DNA of 64,000 bases from Hirudinaria manillensis (taxonomy: Eukaryota; Annelida; Clitellata; Hirudinida; Hirudinidae): contig CM067536.1 in NCBI GenBank assembly GCA_034509925.1, positions 3,881,501-3,945,500 of the forward strand. The letters run 5' to 3'. Below the pieces are notes generated by a model, which did no database searches, was not told the DNA's origin, and worked only from the letters and a program-made list of their open reading frames with translations. A program made the translations under genes and the position numbers. Below, in pieces: positions 60,371 through 64,000 of this stretch. Every line of letters starts with the position of its first letter. The first letter of the stretch is position 1.

Positions 60371-63300
60371 TTAATTAATAATCCTCTTGAGTATTCATGA
60401 ACTCACTGTAGCATCTTGTGACGGGATTGGTCCACTGTCCGTGTTCATTGCATGTCGTGGTCAGACTGTCATCGAACGACTTGGAATTTCCAACGCATCT
60501 AATAAAAAAAGAGCACACACACACATACATACATACACACATACACACGTGCACCAATCAGCTTTCCAAAAAATAACCATTTCTAAAATTGGAATTTAAC
60601 ATTTTATTCCATAATTTCGAATGCCAAGAAAATGGGTCACGATATGCAATCATCGTAAATTGTAAGATATAAATGAGTTGAAATAAATAATTATATCTAA
60701 ATGCAAGGACACACAATAATGATTATAAAGTAAATGATAACATTAATGTAAATTATTAATTGAATAAATAATTAAAAATAATAATAATAAGGATAATAAT
60801 AGTGGAAATAAAAATAAACTTGTGAATTTCCATTCATTCAAGATTAATCTCAGACTGGCCTTGGATTAACTCCGCCCACCTAATCACCATGCCGACCGAT
60901 AAGGGATTATCCAGGCGCGTGAAAATGTGGCTCAATAAATTACGTGGACGGATATTTGAAGGAGTTAAAAAATGTAATTTCTTTTGATTTGATTTTTAAT
61001 TTATTCGATTCCTAAATTATAAACTTTTTACTAAATTTAATATTAAATGTATTTTTAGTTTATATAACTTTTAATATATTATTATTATTAATAATAATAA
61101 TAATTCAATTTACTCTTTAATTCAAGTTAATTTCAAATATTACAAGCAAATAATTTTACGATTGGAACCTAAAGTGAACTGTGGTGTTGAAGATGGTGTC
61201 GGTCGTGCTGAAGTAAACGTTATCAGTTGATTCCAGTGGTTTGCAGTGGATAACTGCAATTAATATTTTTATTATTATTATTAAATTGTAAATTATAATA
61301 ATAATATAATTATTAATATTAAATTGCAAAGTAATAATGATATTATTATTATTATTATTATGATTATCATAGAATATTATGACTGCCAATAACTTAGATA
61401 TTTTCAAATATTTTTCTGCATTTATTGCGTAATATTTCAATTAAATGATACGAAATGGATGATTAAAACCGGAGTGATTACTGCGTCAATAGCCAAAATT
61501 ATATAAATTAAGCAATATAATTAACTATTAATTATTATTATTATTATTATTATTATCCACCTTGACAGTATGGCTGAATACCAGACCAGGTAGCATCCTT
61601 GAGGCACTTTCTGCTGGCATCACCAACGAGGTCGTGACCTTTGAAGCACCTGTATTTGATCATCGATCCAAAAGAGAAATCATTGCCATCCACGTGTCCG
61701 TGCTCAAGGGGATGTGGCTTTGGGCAGACCATCTCTGAAGCAAGCGTCGCGGCAGCGGTCACGATCATTATCTTCACAATATCATCACCATTATCATCAT
61801 CATCGTCGTCATCATCATCATTACCATCGTTTGAATGAAACTATGAGTCATTCTTCCCTCTAAAAAAACTTTGAATTTACAAGAAATATTCCAGCGATAC
61901 CAATGCGATTAACTGTAAATAATTCCACGCAACATCCGCAAATTGGTTCAACAAACAACAGATAAATACATTTATAAACCGCTTAATTCTGCAAATTTCC
62001 ACGTAAATGAGGACATTTGCATGCAACTACTGGCAACTATCATCAACACCAACACCACCATCATCGTTATCATCATCACCATCTTGTCTCATTATCCCAC
62101 ATCATCACAATCATCACAATACCATCATCATCATCATCGTCGTCGTCATCATCAAAACAAGTCGAACTCACGTCTGCATTTGGGCAGCTCTCCCGACCAC
62201 GTGCCGTCCTCCTGACACGTTCTCACCTGGTTCCCATCCAAGGTGTAACCAGGTAGGCAGGTGTAATTCACTCGGTCCTCATAGTGGTACTTGGTGCCTA
62301 TGAGGCGGTGACCATTTGGAACGTTGCCAGGAAAAGGACACGGGACGGCTGTAGGTGATGATGACGATGATCATGATGGTGGTGATGATGATGATGACGA
62401 TGATGATTATTGTGACGATTTCTCCTATTAAAAAGTATAATAATTAATTTCTACGAGTAAAATCAGAATGCTTTCTTCCTTGAGAGGGTAACAATAATAA
62501 CATTTCAAAGCTTTGTCTTTTCGAAACTGCCACAACAGCCTCCCTATGGAAGTGACGCTACATTATTATGGTCTCGTCTGGTCTTAAATATCTAAAGAAA
62601 GCGCTAGTCGAAGTCAGCATTTAATTAATACATTAAATTACCATTTCTAATATTACGGCAATGCATGACAGAACAAAAATATCTTTAACGAATTATTTCT
62701 TAAATTATAGCTTGAAATTGCAATTGGAATTTCGTAATTACTGGTGGATTTCAATGAATTATATCTTAAATTATAGCTTGAATTATAATTTGGATTTCCT
62801 AATCACATTTCCTAATCGCATTTTCGAATGAACGAGATTTGACTGAATTGAAATTCTTAAGGCCCCAATTCAAATTGAAATCATTCAGAAGAACTGTATT
62901 CAATTCGAATGAAATGAGCCAAGCTTCATTTTCCAATTTAAATGAATTAAAAGTTTAAATCCGTTATTCAATACTTTTATTATTACCAATAATATTATTA
63001 TTATTATTATGATAATCATTATTATCATAATAATAATAATAATAATTGTGACTATTAATGTTATTTAAGAAAAAAAGAATAAAAGAAAAAGGTGTCTCAC
63101 GAGAGCAGGTGATGTAGGGTCCTATCCACCTGCCCTCCCCAACGCACATGGCCCTCTGGTACCCTGACAACTCGTAACCAGGGACGCAGTTGTACACGAA
63201 TTGAGTTCCGAGTGGATAACTTACGTCATCGATGACGTCATTGTCGTGGCTAATTTTCCTTTCGACTTTCATTTCTTTGTTGTTTTTAAACTTGAACATT

Positions 63301-63424
63301 GACGACGACGACGATGATGATGATGATGATGATGATGATGACGATGATGACGATGATGATGACACCGATGAGGACGTCACATTGAAGACCGCGTTCGAAA
63401 CTGTGGGAGGAGCTTTGCAAACAC
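54231..63424 (-). CDS. Sushi-domain and WSC-like single-pass membrane protein, 5' end missing
   Basis: Minus-strand exons with consistent phases: 63101-63424 (sushi 1), 62172-62348 (sushi 2), 61561-61734 (sushi 3), 61160-61253 with 60407-60498 (sushi 4), 59638-59811 (sushi 5), 58687-58869 (sushi 6), 57955-58064 with 57324-57469 (sushi 7), 56288-56401 (acidic, Cys-rich), 56025-56185 with 55695-55779 (WSC-like, GCYVMGNE to WSECFC), 54955-55059 (Cys-rich, CKRNCFCSEPICC), 54613-54710 (membrane span IFWIFYGILIIIAIMSISCL) and 54231-54458 (tail). Sushi domains show the four-Cys pattern with Trp, for example CEPGYVLELLPEC and CLDGSWIGP. The cytoplasmic tail is Arg-rich next to the membrane (QWLRRLRRLR), then acidic. 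The link between 57324 and 56401 does not match in phase, so a small exon near 57080-57150 is probably missing. Sushi proteins act in adhesion, complement-like recognition or receptor binding; the specific role is unknown. Confidence 0.88.
62085..62410. repeat. GAT/ATC microsatellites flanking sushi exon 2
   Basis: Two imperfect ATC/GAT tracts, 62085-62155 and 62350-62410, sit directly on both sides of the sushi 2 exon, in its introns. Confidence 0.7.
63300..63375 (-). repeat. GAT microsatellite inside coding exon (poly-Ser)
   Basis: The tract GAC/GAT reads as about 23 Ser codons in the minus-strand frame of sushi 1. It sits between the first Cys-containing strand (CKAPPTVSNAVFNV) and the YNCVPGYEL strand. 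Confidence 0.85.
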
Positions 63425-64000
63425 CTGGTAACCAAAGACCGTGCATCGTGTTGTGAATTTTTATCTTATTTACTTTAAGTTTAAATTATTTAACACAAAA
63501 AAAACATACAAAATGAATTTTAAGATGTAAAAGAAAATCTGATTTTTGCTCGAGGAATTTCAAATATTTTGATGAAATAACGATTGAATTTTTTAAATTT
63601 AATTTTAAAATATCCTTTGATGTTTTGATGTTTGATTGAAGGTGCTTTTAAAGTGGTTTACTTTTAAAATTGCATGTTTACAATCTTATTCCATTCAACA
63701 AACAGCTTTCATAATTTTTTTGTTGTAAAGTAATTAAATTAATAAATTATTCAAATGACTTTAAATAAATAACGCAATTAAGTTTACAATTAAAAATAAT
63801 CGATTTTATGTTCCAGGCATTCAACTCGATCTCTCCTAATGGAGTGCATCCATCCGTCCGTCCGTCCGTTAGTTAGTTCGTTCATCCATTCAGGACCAAG
63901 GTTGAATGCGTGCAAATGATGAGCGATGATCGCAAATGGAGCGCTGGGACTTTGAAGCTTCGAGGATGAATGCATGAAATCCATCAAATTGAAGATGGAA
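63425..64000. other. Intron upstream of the first visible sushi exon
   Basis: AT-rich DNA with a short CATC/CGTC tandem run at 63847-63870. No further exon of the minus-strand sushi gene was recognised before the window ends. Confidence 0.4.

Overview
The window is nuclear DNA from an intron-rich, AT-rich invertebrate animal. Every host gene is split by short GT-AG introns and uses the standard genetic code. Simple repeats are dense (ATT, GAT and pentanucleotide tracts), and mobile DNA is abundant and varied. A short run of degenerate TTAGGG repeats near 36.05 kb fits an animal with vertebrate-type telomeres. With the peritrophin-type chitin-binding genes this points to a lophotrochozoan or similar invertebrate, but the phylum cannot be fixed from sequence alone.

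Layout, left to right. 1-3630 (-): 5' part of a sacsin-like gene with an HSP90-type ATPase start, running off the left edge and carrying a dead Tc1/mariner copy in an intron. 4-7.4 kb: a second dead Tc1/mariner copy and a decayed LINE reverse transcriptase. 8142-8874 (-) and 11423-12093 (+): a divergent pair of four-exon genes for small secreted proteins with two chitin-binding type-2 domains each, both with a TATAAATT box. 13408-16810 (+): a 13-exon UTP14 gene (ribosome biogenesis). 17077-38065 (-): a CCN-family matricellular gene with all four classic modules, converging on UTP14. Its introns are swollen by a nested cluster of retroelements at 19.8-34.5 kb. 38-47 kb: gene-poor AT-rich DNA with GAT, ATT and other tandem repeats. 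47167-53931 (+): TRAPPC12. 54231-63424 (-): a gene for a single-pass membrane protein with at least seven sushi domains, a WSC-like domain and a basic/acidic tail, incomplete at its 5' end.

The retroelement cluster is the most striking part. Two near-identical copies of a non-LTR retrotransposon with a restriction-like endonuclease (R2/R4-type) each end in a pentanucleotide array (AATAT/AACAT) rather than poly(A). A third, decayed copy in the other orientation ends in about 470 bp of ATT. An intact Ty3/gypsy element with two identical 221-bp LTRs, a tRNA-Leu primer site and one 1645-codon Gag-Pol frame has inserted cleanly into one of these arrays with a 4-bp target duplication. A 221-bp solo LTR of a diverged relative lies in a TRAPPC12 intron.

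The host genes do not form one pathway. They cover ribosome assembly (UTP14), vesicle tethering (TRAPPC12), chaperone-like quality control (sacsin), extracellular matrix signalling (CCN), chitin binding and a cell-surface receptor-like protein. GAT microsatellites have been taken into coding sequence as poly-Ser in two genes (CCN exon 1 and the first visible sushi exon). An Asp-rich tract in UTP14 may have the same origin.
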